Shown here: piece by piece, positions 1-8,287 of the stretch
How positions within the stretch are numbered: position 1 is the stretch's first letter
Layout: every line of letters begins with the position of its first letter
Source of the DNA: a bacterium
GTDB lineage: Bacteria > Bacillota > Bacilli > Lactobacillales > Streptococcaceae
Direction of reading: 5' to 3'
Assembly (NCBI GenBank): GCA_905221035.1
Contig: CAJNBP010000006.1
Span: 93,592 to 157,591 of the forward strand
DNA: 64,000 nt
The notes under the pieces: model-generated
What the model was told of the DNA's origin: nothing
The model's database searches: none
The model's input: the letters and a program-made list of their open reading frames with translations, nothing else
Program-made: the position numbers and the translations under genes

Positions 1-760
1 GAAGAGATGGATTTATATAATATCTTTCAGTTCCTTTCACATTTTGTTCAAAATAAAACTTCATCTGATTTTTTATCAGAAAAGAAACTTCTTTCTCTAA
101 TTCATTAATAAAATCTGAAGAGGAATACTCCGTCCAACCTGTCTCATCATCATAATAGGTTTTCGAATAATGAATCAATTGATTGAAGTAATCTAGTAAC
201 TGTTGACTAGCTCTTTCTATATCTGCTAAGCATTCTTGAGATTGGTCGTTTTCAGTTATCGCCTGCAAAAATTCCACATTCCCCTTAATAATGGTTAAGG
301 GAGTCTTTAAATCATGAGAAGCTGCTGAAACCTGAAACATCAAATCTTCTTTCTGCTGTTTCTCATCAACTATTAATTGTCGAATTCTATCTTGCATCAC
401 AATAATCCGATTTCCTGTCTCACGAAATTCTTTAACCGTTAAACTTTCTGTACATTCCTTCTCCAACCACATACTATTTTCATAAATCAAAGTCATTTCA
501 TAACTCAGTTTTTTCAACAATTTTCCAATGTGATAACTTATTAGAACAATCAATAAAACACAAATATATATCCATGATGACACATTAAAAAAGATTGATA
601 GAACACCACTATTGTTTAGAGGTTTCCCATCTTCATTTATTTGTATAGATACTGAAGCTAAGGGAATAATATAGGCTATTAGTAAGCCAAGACTAAACTG
701 CCAAATAATTCTCCAACAGGTTTCTCGAATTAATTGTCTAAAACTTTTGATTCTACCCAT
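1..760 (-). CDS. Lantibiotic-type sensor histidine kinase (3' part outside window)
   Basis: N-terminal 253 codons of a membrane sensor kinase; the rest, including most of the ATPase domain, runs off the left edge. It starts at an ATG inside the last codons of the response regulator gene, a 31-base overlap that suggests translational coupling. Two membrane segments are visible (about residues 14-40 and 65-88) with a short extracytoplasmic loop, then the H-box SHDLKTPLT with the phospho-accepting His near residue 149. The short loop and the linkage to a LanFEG-like ABC transporter resemble NisK/SpaK-type or intramembrane-sensing kinases that detect lantibiotics or bacitracin-like peptides. The ligand is unknown. 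Family assignment is good; the specific signal is inference. Confidence 0.85.
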   Translation of the reverse strand, partial: MGRIKSFRQLIRETCWRIIWQFSLGLLIAYIIPLASVSIQINEDGKPLNNSGVLSIFFNVSSWIYICVLLIVLISYHIGKLLKKLSYEMTLIYENSMWLEKECTESLTVKEFRETGNRIIVMQDRIRQLIVDEKQQKEDLMFQVSAASHDLKTPLTIIKGNVEFLQAITENDQSQECLADIERASQQLLDYFNQLIHYSKTYYDDETGWTEYSSSDFINELEKEVSFLIKNQMKFYFEQNVKGTERYYINPSL

Positions 761-1416
761 TGATATCCTCCACCGTACAAGGTTTTAATTGGATTTAATT
801 GATAAGGTTTCAGCTTTTGACGAATTTGATAAATATACTCTGAAACCGAACGTAAAAGAGCTTCGGAACTTTGTGGATATAGATAATTATAAATTTCCTC
901 AATAGAATATATTTTACTTGGGTTGCTTGCCAAAAGATTCACTATGTCGAATTCCCTCCTTGTCAGGGCAATCTTATCATCGTTTACAAATAGTTCCTTA
1001 CTATCCGTATATAGTGTAAGCTTCCCAATCTTTATTTGATGAACATTTCCTTTAGTCCTTTCTTCACGACGTAAGTGCATTTTAACACGTGCTAACAATT
1101 CTTGCATACTAAAGGGCTTCATAATATAATCATCAGCACCTGCATTGATTCCAGCTACTAAATCTTCATCCATATCCTTGGCAGTTATAAAACAGATAGG
1201 AACAGTTATCTGCTCGCGAATCATCTGACAGATTTCTAAACCACTAACAGGCATCATAATATCTAATAAAATCAAGTCAAATCCTGTAAAATCACAAAGA
1301 TCAATCTCTTCTATCTTACTTCGTATGACTACTTCATATTTTTCATATTCTAGTACTTTTTTTATTAGGCGAAGAATAGCAAGATCATCATCTACCACCA
1401 AAATTTTATAAGCCAT
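730..1416 (-). CDS. OmpR-family response regulator of the lantibiotic-type two-component system
   Basis: 228 residues, full length for the OmpR/PhoB family. The receiver domain has the acidic pocket (VVDDD, residues 7-11), phospho-acceptor Asp52 in LLDIMMP and the conserved Lys in MKPF near residue 101. The C-terminal winged helix starts near residue 128. It lies downstream of the two permease genes and overlaps the kinase gene, so the ABC transporter and its sensor are probably one transcript. It most likely activates the upstream ABC genes when the kinase detects a peptide antibiotic, as NisR/SpaR-type regulators do. The target promoter was not identified. Confidence 0.9.
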   Translation of the reverse strand: MAYKILVVDDDLAILRLIKKVLEYEKYEVVIRSKIEEIDLCDFTGFDLILLDIMMPVSGLEICQMIREQITVPICFITAKDMDEDLVAGINAGADDYIMKPFSMQELLARVKMHLRREERTKGNVHQIKIGKLTLYTDSKELFVNDDKIALTRREFDIVNLLASNPSKIYSIEEIYNYLYPQSSEALLRSVSEYIYQIRQKLKPYQLNPIKTLYGGGYQWVESKVLDN

Positions 1417-1477
1417 AACTCACCCTCCTAACTATATTATAACACCAACTGAGAAAAAGACAGGATATCCCCCGTCT

Positions 1478-2206
1478 TTAGCCTACATTTCTTCCTATAA
1501 GCATCAGTGTAGCAAATACAAAAACAATTAATAACCAAACTATTTGTATCCCTAAGCCTTGCCACACTGGATAATAAAGCGACAAGGGATGGGTATAAAA
1601 ACAATTCATACTAGCTAGTAATGGTAAATTTCTAAAAAAAGAACTGAATTGTAGTAACATTTGTCCCAACCCCAATAAAAGGGATAAACTGATTCCCCAA
1701 ATTAAGATAAAAGACTGGGAAATAAATACAAAAATACCACTTAAAAGAGAGAAAGTTAGAATAGAAATACATGCTGGAAATAGGATTGTCAGAACATTTT
1801 TAATATCGCTCAAAAGATTGATATTGTAGTATCCTTGGGCGAGTAGTACACATAATGATATTACAGCGACCAATAGGACAATTTCCATACATAATAGAAT
1901 AGCTAGTTTAGATATTATAAATTTCAAACGGTTTGAACAGGTAAGAAAACTGGTACGAAGGCTAGAACCTGTAAATTCTTGACCTATAAATAGAACCGCT
2001 AGACTAACGAAACCTGCCTGTCCTAAATAGAGACTTTGCAGTAGCTGTTCCAAAACAAACTGTAGAGTCAACTGGTCTGGCTTACTATTTAAAAAAACAA
2101 CCATCGCCGGAACACACAGTAATAGAGCACCTATAATCAACCAGTGCCAAGGATTCATAATAAACTTGAGATACTCACTTTTAAGTTGCTCTTTCAACTT
2201 ATTCAC
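1478..2206 (-). CDS. ABC-2 type permease, lantibiotic protection (LanG-like)
   Basis: 242-residue membrane protein with about six hydrophobic segments and no other recognisable domain. It overlaps the 3' end of the preceding permease gene by 8 bases. Length, topology and pairing with a second permease and one ATPase match the LanE/LanG or BcrB-like permeases, which expel lantibiotics or bacitracin from the membrane. Both permeases carry the motif GxEYKGSAIRTS or GQEFTGSSLRTS after the second hydrophobic segment, which suggests they are paralogues. Substrate unknown. Confidence 0.75.
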   Translation of the reverse strand: MNKLKEQLKSEYLKFIMNPWHWLIIGALLLCVPAMVVFLNSKPDQLTLQFVLEQLLQSLYLGQAGFVSLAVLFIGQEFTGSSLRTSFLTCSNRLKFIISKLAILLCMEIVLLVAVISLCVLLAQGYYNINLLSDIKNVLTILFPACISILTFSLLSGIFVFISQSFILIWGISLSLLLGLGQMLLQFSSFFRNLPLLASMNCFYTHPLSLYYPVWQGLGIQIVWLLIVFVFATLMLIGRNVG

Positions 2207-2984
2207 CTCCTCCGATATCTGACTTAAGTAATCGGTAGATTGCTAAAGCCAAGAATGACAAATTCCAACAAAGTAAAAGTAAAATATGTTGTAAACTATT
2301 ATGTTCTAAAATTTGAGGAGATGTAGCAATCAATCCTTGCCCCAATGCAACTGGAAGAAATTTTGCAACCGATATATAGTTTGCTAAGAATGTTCCTAAA
2401 TTGTAGACTTGAGGAAGCAAAAATAATAGAGGAACAATAGCTGTTTTAAATGTCAAAGCCATAATATAGGCCAGCAGTCCCAACAAGGTCCAAGCTATAC
2501 TGGCTAAAAATATATAGAACCAAACTGTCCCATTTAGTGAAAAAAGTAATAAGCCATCTTGTCCTAAAACATAATGTGTCATGTTAATCGTCAAGAATAT
2601 TGATAGAAAGGAAATGATGAAAGAAAATATAAACCAAACTAATGTTTTTGAAACTAGGAAAGTACTTCGATTTGTAATAGAGAGAAGGCTTGTACGAATA
2701 GCCGAGCCTTTGTACTCCTCGGCTCCGTAAATTGATCCTAGGATAATCATAATAAAAACACCAAATAAAGTGACATCAAAACCTAAAAATTCAATAGGAG
2801 GTATGGCCTCTGCTAAATCTGGATTTGTCTCTGGTGTAGCATGGATACCAACTGAAACAATCTGAGAAGCGCCAATATTTGCTAAAAACGTTTGAAATAC
2901 CAGTATCAAGAATAGTACAACATGAGTAGCTCTCCTATAAAGTAATTTCAATATTTCAGAATGAAGAGAGTAAATAAGTGCCAT
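2199..2984 (-). CDS. ABC-2 type permease, lantibiotic protection (LanE-like)
   Basis: 261-residue polytopic membrane protein with about six transmembrane segments. The stretch GAEYKGSAIRTSL at about residues 86-98 parallels GQEFTGSSLRTSF in the neighbouring permease. The gene begins one base after the ATPase gene ends and overlaps the next permease, so the three are tightly coupled. It probably forms a heterodimeric channel with the downstream permease, powered by the upstream ATPase, giving resistance to a membrane-active peptide. Family identity is by architecture. Confidence 0.75.
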   Translation of the reverse strand: MALIYSLHSEILKLLYRRATHVVLFLILVFQTFLANIGASQIVSVGIHATPETNPDLAEAIPPIEFLGFDVTLFGVFIMIILGSIYGAEEYKGSAIRTSLLSITNRSTFLVSKTLVWFIFSFIISFLSIFLTINMTHYVLGQDGLLLFSLNGTVWFYIFLASIAWTLLGLLAYIMALTFKTAIVPLLFLLPQVYNLGTFLANYISVAKFLPVALGQGLIATSPQILEHNSLQHILLLLCWNLSFLALAIYRLLKSDIGGGE

Positions 2985-2985
2985 G

Positions 2986-3696
2986 TCACTTTCCTCCCTC
3001 TGTTAAATTAAAGAAGACTTCTTCTAATGAGGAAAGATTTTTCATCACTTCTTGTAAAGTCCCTTTTATAAGAACTTTTCCTTTATTTATGATAACTACA
3101 TCATCTGTTACTGCTTCCACTTCAGATAATATATGAGATGACAGTAAGACGGTCTTCCCTTCTTGAGCTTGTTTTTTTATAAACTCTCTAAACCACCGAA
3201 TTCCTCTTGGATCCAACCCATTTGTCGGTTCATCCAATATCAGATATTGAGGATTTCCTAATAGAGCTGTTGCAATTCCCAAGCGTTGTCCTTCGCCTAA
3301 TGATAATTTTCCAATTTTAGATTTTTTCTTATGGCTAATATCCACCATATCCAAGACTTGATCAATTCGCTGACTGGATATCCCATTGCTAGTAGCAACA
3401 ATTTTCAAATGTTGATAAACAGTCCGATCATCAGGAGCACCTACACTGTCAAATGAAGCTCCTACAGTCTTTAGAGGAAATTTTAATTCCTTATAAGTTT
3501 GATCTCCAATTTTGGTAAGACCAGATGTTGCTTTGTCTAATCCTAATAAAATACGTAAGGTTGAACTTTTACCAGCTCCATTTGGCCCCAAGAAAGCAGT
3601 CACTCTACCTGCTTTTGCTTCAAAAGAAATATCATTTAAAATTTGAGTTTGCCCATATGACTTACATAATTTTTTAATGGTAATACTTTGTTCCAT
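2986..3696 (-). CDS. ABC transporter ATP-binding protein (LanF/BcrA-like)
   Basis: 236 residues, the usual size for a stand-alone ABC-2 ATPase. Walker A is GPNGAGKS at about residues 37-44, the signature LSLGEGQR near residue 133, Walker B YLILDEPTNGLDP near residues 152-164, and the switch His is in SSHILSE. The short C-terminus after the ATPase core is typical of LanF/BcrA. It is the first gene of a five-gene minus-strand unit (ATPase, two permeases, regulator, kinase). No promoter with a good -35 was seen upstream; a TATAGT-like -10 lies near 3735. Confidence 0.88.
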   Translation of the reverse strand: MEQSITIKKLCKSYGQTQILNDISFEAKAGRVTAFLGPNGAGKSSTLRILLGLDKATSGLTKIGDQTYKELKFPLKTVGASFDSVGAPDDRTVYQHLKIVATSNGISSQRIDQVLDMVDISHKKKSKIGKLSLGEGQRLGIATALLGNPQYLILDEPTNGLDPRGIRWFREFIKKQAQEGKTVLLSSHILSEVEAVTDDVVIINKGKVLIKGTLQEVMKNLSSLEEVFFNLTEGGK

Positions 3697-3793
3697 GATG
3701 TTCTCCTACTCTATTTAATATTTCTAAACGTAACTATATCTTACACATTCATTTTCGGATTTTTTTCAGAATTTCAAGAGTCAAAAGATTTAA

Positions 3794-3943
3794 AACTCAA
3801 TGAAAATCAAAGAGCAAACTAGGAAGCTAGCCGCAGGCTGCTCAAAACACTGTTTTGAGGTTGTAGATGAAACTGACAAAGTCAGTCACATATATACGAC
3901 AAAGCGACGTTGACGTGGTTTGAAGAGATTTTCGAAGAGTATA
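3794..3943 (-). repeat. BOX element (A-B-C)
   Basis: Read on the minus strand it starts with the boxA sequence ending in CACGTCAACGTCGCTTTG, followed by one boxB with its inverted halves around ACTTTGTCAG and CAAAACAGTGTTTTGAG, then boxC ending in GATTTTCATTGAGT. It lies between the start of the ABC gene and the end of pflA. BOX elements are non-coding repeats of mitis-group streptococci that fold as RNA hairpins. Confidence 0.93.
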
Positions 3944-3985
3944 AAATTTTGTTTCATTTAATTATCTAGATTTGTGTAAACTTAA

Positions 3986-4009
3986 AAGCCCGATGTTTCC
4001 ATCAGGCTT
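3986..4009 (-). terminator. Hairpin terminator after pflA
   Basis: A 10-bp stem with a four-base loop (AAGCCCGATG / CATCAGGCTT). On the minus strand the single imperfect pair is a G-U wobble and the stem runs into TTTT. A T6 run also follows on the plus strand, so it could work both ways. It sits just past the pflA stop. Confidence 0.75.
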
Positions 4010-4014
4010 CTTTT

Positions 4015-4809
4015 TTATCCATGTACACGTTTCATATAGTCTTGATAACTTTCGGTATCCATGAGTTTTTTAGCGTTCTTGACGCGGGCTGCTGTTGGTG
4101 GTTTGACTCCTTCGAGGGAATAAGGGATTCCCAATTCACGCCATTTAAACTCACCCATGGTGTGATAAGGCAGGATTTCAAACTTGTCAACATTTTTGAG
4201 GGTCTTGACGAACTTCCCAAGTTCAATCAGGTCATCATCTCTGTCGGTCAATCCTGGAACTAGCACGTGGCGAATCCAGACAGGTTTTCCAATATCTGAT
4301 AGATACTGAGCACAGGCCAGAATGTTTTTATTGGTTTGGCTAGTGACAATCTTGTGCTGTTCTTCGTTAATTTCCTTGATATCCAAGAGAACCAAGTCAG
4401 TGACAGCCATGAGCTTGTCAAATTTTTCAAGGTAGCGTGGTTTATTACGGAAAGGAAGGGCACAAGTATCCAAGGTACAGTGGATTCCTTGTTCTTTAGC
4501 CTTGGTGAAGAGGGCAATCAAGAAATCAATCTGCAAGAGGGCTTCCCCCCCACTGACTGTAATACCACCCTTATTTCCCCAGAAACCGCGGTAACGCAAG
4601 GCCTCTGTCAAGACATCATCTACCGTCCGTTCACGTGATTTATTGGACTCCATAGCCCATGTGTCTGGATTGTGGCAATACTGGCAACGCATGTGACAGC
4701 CCTGCAAAAAGACAATAAAGCGAATACCAGGCCCATCTACCGAACCAAAGCTTTCTGTCGAATGCACCATTCCTGTCACTTGTCCATAATCAATTGTTTC
4801 TTCAGACAT
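4015..4809 (-). CDS. pflA: Pyruvate formate-lyase activating enzyme (radical SAM)
   Basis: 264 residues. The protein installs the glycyl radical on pyruvate formate-lyase using S-adenosylmethionine and a 4Fe-4S cluster, enabling anaerobic formate and acetyl-CoA production from pyruvate. The radical-SAM motif CHMRCQYC (CX3CX2C) lies near residues 38-45, preceded by the family hallmark GSVDGPGIRF, and the GGEALLQ stretch follows near residue 107. Length and motifs match PflA of lactic acid bacteria. It stands alone, with its own promoter carrying a cre-like site and its own terminator. Confidence 0.95.
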   Translation of the reverse strand: MSEETIDYGQVTGMVHSTESFGSVDGPGIRFIVFLQGCHMRCQYCHNPDTWAMESNKSRERTVDDVLTEALRYRGFWGNKGGITVSGGEALLQIDFLIALFTKAKEQGIHCTLDTCALPFRNKPRYLEKFDKLMAVTDLVLLDIKEINEEQHKIVTSQTNKNILACAQYLSDIGKPVWIRHVLVPGLTDRDDDLIELGKFVKTLKNVDKFEILPYHTMGEFKWRELGIPYSLEGVKPPTAARVKNAKKLMDTESYQDYMKRVHG

Positions 4810-4823
4810 ATCGTTACCTTCCT

Positions 4824-4849
4824 TGAAAACGTTTTATAGTTTTATTATA
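4824..4849 (-). promoter_or_regulatory. pflA promoter with overlapping cre-like site
   Basis: A TATAAT -10 (minus strand, 4844-4849) is preceded at 16 bases by TTGTTT. Immediately downstream, over the likely start of transcription, is TGAAAACGTTTTAT (4824-4837), which matches the cre consensus at 12 of 14 positions. CcpA, encoded in this window, could repress here. The same core (TGAAAACGGTTTAT) occurs at the manLMN promoter. Confidence 0.65.
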
Positions 4850-4934
4850 TCATGACTTGAAGGAAAAACAAGATTTTTGCCTATTTTTTAGAAAGCAATC
4901 TGTTTTTCAATTTCATTTTCAATCTATTCTCAAA

Positions 4935-6185
4935 TTATTCTTCAAAATCAAAGCCATACAAGGTTGCAAAATAGTCCTCAGGGCGCTCTGCACGGCGGAT
5001 TTGACGCGCTTTACCTTCTTCGGTATAGAGGATTTCCGCAGAACGAAGTTTGGCATTGTACTGATAGCCCATTGAAAAACCGTGTGCACCTGTATCATGA
5101 ATTACCAGCAAATCACCGATTTCTGTATGAGGCAGTTCGCGATTCACTGCAAATTTATCATTGTTTTCACAGAGAGAACCGACCACGTCTACTACCTCAG
5201 ATGCTCCTTCTGGACGAGTTATGTTGGTAATATGGTGGTAGGCTCCATACATGGCCGGACGCATAAGGTTGACTGCTGATGCATCCACACCTAGATAGGT
5301 ACGGTAAGTTTTCTTCTTATGAGTGACTCTTGTGACCAAAGCTCCGTGAGGTGCCAACATAAAACGACCCAATTCGGTAAAAATCTTAACCTGACCAAGA
5401 CCTGCTGGCGTAAGAACCTCTTCATAAACCTTACGAACTCCCTCACCAATCAAGACAATATCGTTTGGCTCCTGGTCCGGACGATAGTTGACACCAATAC
5501 CGCCGGAAAGATTGATAAAATCTAGAGAAATGCCCAACTTTTCCTTGATTTCAACAGCCAATTCAAAGAGCTGACGCGCCAACTCTGGATAATAGAGATG
5601 GGTAACCGTATTAGATGCTAGGAAGGAGTGAATCCCAAAAGTCTTGGCTCCTTTTTCCTTCAAAATCGCAAAGGCTTCAAAAAGCTGGTCCTTAGTCATC
5701 CCAAACTTAGCCTCACCAGGATTGTCCATAATGTCGGTCCCCAGTTCAAAAACACCGCCAGGATTGTAACGACAAGAGATAATTTCTGGAATGCCTGCTG
5801 CATGCTCCAGATGTTCAATATCTTCAAAGGCATCCAAGTTAATGGTTGCTCCCAATTCACGCGCATAGGCATATTCCTTGTCTGGCGTGTTGTTAGAAGA
5901 GAACATAATCTCAGAACCAGGGAAATCCAGTTTATGGCTCATTAAAAGCTCTACATAACTAGAGCAGTCCACACCGCACCCTTCCTCTTGGAGGATTTTC
6001 AAGATAGCTGGTGTTGGAGTTGCCTTAACTGCAAAATATTCCTTAAAGCCTTTGTTCCAAGAAAAGGCTTGGTTGACAGCTCTTGCCTTCTCACGAATCC
6101 CCTTCTCATCATACAAGTGAAAGGGAGTTGGGAACTCAGCAACAATCGCTTCTAAGTCTTCTCTATTGATAAATGGTGTTTTCAT
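4935..6185 (-). CDS. lysA: Diaminopimelate decarboxylase
   Basis: 416 residues. Catalyses the last step of lysine synthesis, meso-diaminopimelate to L-lysine, using PLP. The alanine-racemase-fold PLP lysine lies in FAVKATPTP near residue 53. The C-terminal barrel carries SLCENNDKFA and HDTGAHGFSMGYQYN, the active-site segments of the DapDC family. The sequence around GVDCSS and GIHSFLASN is typical of the lysA branch rather than carboxynorspermidine decarboxylase, although that related activity cannot be excluded by eye. Separated from purR by a terminator, so transcribed separately. Confidence 0.87.
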   Translation of the reverse strand: MKTPFINREDLEAIVAEFPTPFHLYDEKGIREKARAVNQAFSWNKGFKEYFAVKATPTPAILKILQEEGCGVDCSSYVELLMSHKLDFPGSEIMFSSNNTPDKEYAYARELGATINLDAFEDIEHLEHAAGIPEIISCRYNPGGVFELGTDIMDNPGEAKFGMTKDQLFEAFAILKEKGAKTFGIHSFLASNTVTHLYYPELARQLFELAVEIKEKLGISLDFINLSGGIGVNYRPDQEPNDIVLIGEGVRKVYEEVLTPAGLGQVKIFTELGRFMLAPHGALVTRVTHKKKTYRTYLGVDASAVNLMRPAMYGAYHHITNITRPEGASEVVDVVGSLCENNDKFAVNRELPHTEIGDLLVIHDTGAHGFSMGYQYNAKLRSAEILYTEEGKARQIRRAERPEDYFATLYGFDFEE

Positions 6186-6212
6186 AAGCTTCCTTCTATT
6201 CTATTTGCAAAG

Positions 6213-6240
6213 AAAGGCTGGGACAATCGTTCCAACCTTT
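6213..6240 (-). terminator. Terminator after purR
   Basis: Inverted repeat AAAGGCTGGGA / TTCCAACCTTT with one mismatch and one wobble, followed on the minus strand by TTTCTTT. It lies between the purR stop and the lysA start. Confidence 0.7.
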
Positions 6241-6251
6241 AGTTCTATCTC

Positions 6252-7079
6252 TTATTTGTCTTCATCAAAGATATTGCCAACCTCAACATCGATGGCTTGG
6301 TTCTTGACATCAATATTGGTTACCTTCAAGAGTGACTTATAATCGAACTGCTTTTCACGTTCTTCTTGGGCATTGTCCGCAAAGACCGCTACACCTGCCA
6401 ATTCTGAATCAAACTCACGCAAGAGGCTAATCATCCCGTTGACAGTTCCTCCGCCTTTCAAGAAGTCATCTACAATCAAGACACGGCTGCCTGCCTTAAG
6501 ACTGCGTTTTGAAAGGAACATTTTCTCAATGCGGTCACCACTTGAACCGGATACATAATTGACACTGACAGTTGAACCTTCGGTAATTTTCAAGTCACGG
6601 CGCACAATAACAAAAGGAACATTTAGGACATTGGCAACTGCATTTGCAAGTGGCACCCCCTTAGTCGCTACTGTCATAACCGCATCAATTTTTTGGTCCA
6701 TAAAGCTCTTGGCAATAATGCGACCAATATTTTTCAAGATAGCTGGCGTGCTAAGCAAATCAGACAGATAGATGTAGCCACCTGGCAAGATACGGTCACT
6801 TTCTGACAACTTGGCACGCAAATCCTCAACCATTTCCTTGGCATCGTGACTTGAGATTGATGGTGTGAAGATGACACCCCCACCAGCCCCAGTCACAGTC
6901 TGAATGTGACCGATTTCGATTTCCTCAAAGGCACGTTTGATAATCACGATATCTTCTGAGATGGATGATTTAGCAGATTCATACTTTTCAGCAAAAGTAT
7001 TGAGACTAGTTAGTTTATAAGGATTATTAATCAAATAGTTGGAAATGACAACCATCCGATCACTTCTTCTTAATTTCAT
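6252..7079 (-). CDS. purR: Purine operon regulator PurR (Gram-positive type)
   Basis: 275 residues, matching B. subtilis and L. lactis PurR. An N-terminal winged-helix DNA-binding domain (about 1-74) is followed by a phosphoribosyltransferase-fold effector domain with the PRPP loop VLIVDDFLKGGGTVNG near residues 201-216. In Firmicutes it controls purine synthesis genes in response to PRPP, as a repressor in Bacillus and an activator in Lactococcus. Its promoter is upstream of a degenerate BOX element, so the BOX lies in the purR leader RNA. Confidence 0.95.
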   Translation of the reverse strand: MKLRRSDRMVVISNYLINNPYKLTSLNTFAEKYESAKSSISEDIVIIKRAFEEIEIGHIQTVTGAGGGVIFTPSISSHDAKEMVEDLRAKLSESDRILPGGYIYLSDLLSTPAILKNIGRIIAKSFMDQKIDAVMTVATKGVPLANAVANVLNVPFVIVRRDLKITEGSTVSVNYVSGSSGDRIEKMFLSKRSLKAGSRVLIVDDFLKGGGTVNGMISLLREFDSELAGVAVFADNAQEEREKQFDYKSLLKVTNIDVKNQAIDVEVGNIFDEDK

Positions 7080-7105
7080 TTCTATTTCCCATTCTATTTT
7101 TCTTC

Positions 7106-7260
7106 AAAAAATCAAAAAGCAAACTAGAAAGCTGGTCGCTGGTAATTCAAAACACTGTTTTGAGATTGTCGATAGAACTGACAAAGTCCGTAATATACCT
7201 ACATATATACATACGACAAGGCGATACTACCCTAGTTTGAAGAGATTTTCGAAGAGTATT
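7106..7260 (-). repeat. Degenerate BOX element in the purR leader
   Basis: Read on the minus strand it has a recognisable boxA start (ACTCTTCGAAAATCTCTTCAA), a boxB half-palindrome CTCAAAACAGTGTTTTGA with substitutions, and a worn boxC. Its middle is rearranged relative to the other copies. It lies between the purR -10 and the purR start codon. Confidence 0.85.
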
Positions 7261-7278
7261 CATTTTTGTCTTTTACTT

Positions 7279-7287
7279 ATTATACCA
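7279..7287 (-). promoter_or_regulatory. Extended -10 promoter for purR
   Basis: TGGTATAAT on the minus strand; no good -35. It places a BOX element inside a leader of about 190 bases. Confidence 0.5.
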
Positions 7288-7296
7288 TATTCACAT

Positions 7297-7330
7297 AAAA
7301 AAACGAACATTCTTATCCTAAAAAATGCTC
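7297..7330 (-). terminator. Terminator after cbf1
   Basis: On the minus strand GAGCATT pairs with AATGTTC across a 12-base loop and is followed by GTTTTTTT. It lies just past the cbf1 stop. Confidence 0.65.
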
Positions 7331-7342
7331 ATTTTTCTTAAA

Positions 7343-8287
7343 TTATAAATCTAAATCTGGTTTATAGAAGGAACGATTGTCCATAGCGAAGATTTTATTG
7401 GTCATCTCTCCTTTATCCACCAAAGCCAGAGCTGTTGACATCATCATCATGCTAGCATCCAGATTGTCAATCATATGAATAATCTCTGCCTCCATGATAC
7501 GTGGACGGACTGGACTTCCATATTCAAGTAAGCCGTGGTGACTGAGGATGACATGACGAAGCAAAACGACTTCTTCCTTGGTATCATCGATACCGAGTTC
7601 CATAACTGTCTTGGTAATTTCACTATCAATCAGAGCGATATGTCCAAGGAGATTGCCTCGCACTGTATACTCCGTCTGGTCTGGTCCCGTCAACTCGATA
7701 ACTTTGGCCAAGTCATGTAGCATAATACCCGCATAAAGCAGGCTCTTATTGAGCTGAGGATAGATTTCGCTAATAGCATCTGCCAAACGCACCATGGTCG
7801 CCGTATGATAGGCCAAACCCGTTTCAAAGGCATGATGGTTGGTCTTTGCTGCTGGATAAGAGTAGAATTCCTTATCATACTTGGCGTAGAGATTTCGGAC
7901 AATTCGTTGCCAAACAGGATTCTCGATTTTGAAAATCATCTGCGACATGTAGTCACGAATTTCCTTGACATCAACTGGCGACTTGACCTTGAAATCAGCT
8001 GGATCATTGGGTTCACCGGGTTGAGGCAAGCGCAAGGTAATTTGATTGACCTGTGGAGTGTTGTTATAAACTTCTCGACGCCCTTTCATGTGAACAACCT
8101 TACCTGCGGTAAAGGCCTCAACGTTATGAGGTTGGGCATCCCAGAGTTTCCCCTCAATCTCGCCACTATCATCTTGGAAGGTAAAGGCTAGGTAATTTTT
8201 CCCAGCGCGAGTTTGTCTCAGGTCAGCTGATTTGATTAGGTAAAAGCCTTCAAACAGCTCATCTTTTTTCATGTGACTAATCTTCAT
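7343..8287 (-). CDS. cbf1: 3'-5' exoribonuclease YhaM / CMP-binding factor (OB-fold + HD domain)
   Basis: 314 residues from the ATG at 8287, equal to B. subtilis YhaM. I chose this start because GAGGAAG precedes it and the upstream in-frame residues look non-native. The N-terminal OB-fold nucleic-acid binding domain (about 10-100, KNYLAFTFQDDSGEIEGKLWD) is followed by an HD phosphohydrolase domain with HHAFETGLAYHT, the metal pair LHDLAKV near residue 190 and the later ILSHHG. Trims single-stranded 3' RNA or DNA ends. Overlaps the end of rmuC by 11 bases. Confidence 0.92.
   Translation of the reverse strand: MKISHMKKDELFEGFYLIKSADLRQTRAGKNYLAFTFQDDSGEIEGKLWDAQPHNVEAFTAGKVVHMKGRREVYNNTPQVNQITLRLPQPGEPNDPADFKVKSPVDVKEIRDYMSQMIFKIENPVWQRIVRNLYAKYDKEFYSYPAAKTNHHAFETGLAYHTATMVRLADAISEIYPQLNKSLLYAGIMLHDLAKVIELTGPDQTEYTVRGNLLGHIALIDSEITKTVMELGIDDTKEEVVLLRHVILSHHGLLEYGSPVRPRIMEAEIIHMIDNLDASMMMMSTALALVDKGEMTNKIFAMDNRSFYKPDLDL

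Noticed and set aside
7299..7313. PurR box-like sequence (CGAACATT) upstream of purR
   Set aside because: It forms one arm of the terminator hairpin of cbf1 and has no partner box; a single half-match is not enough.
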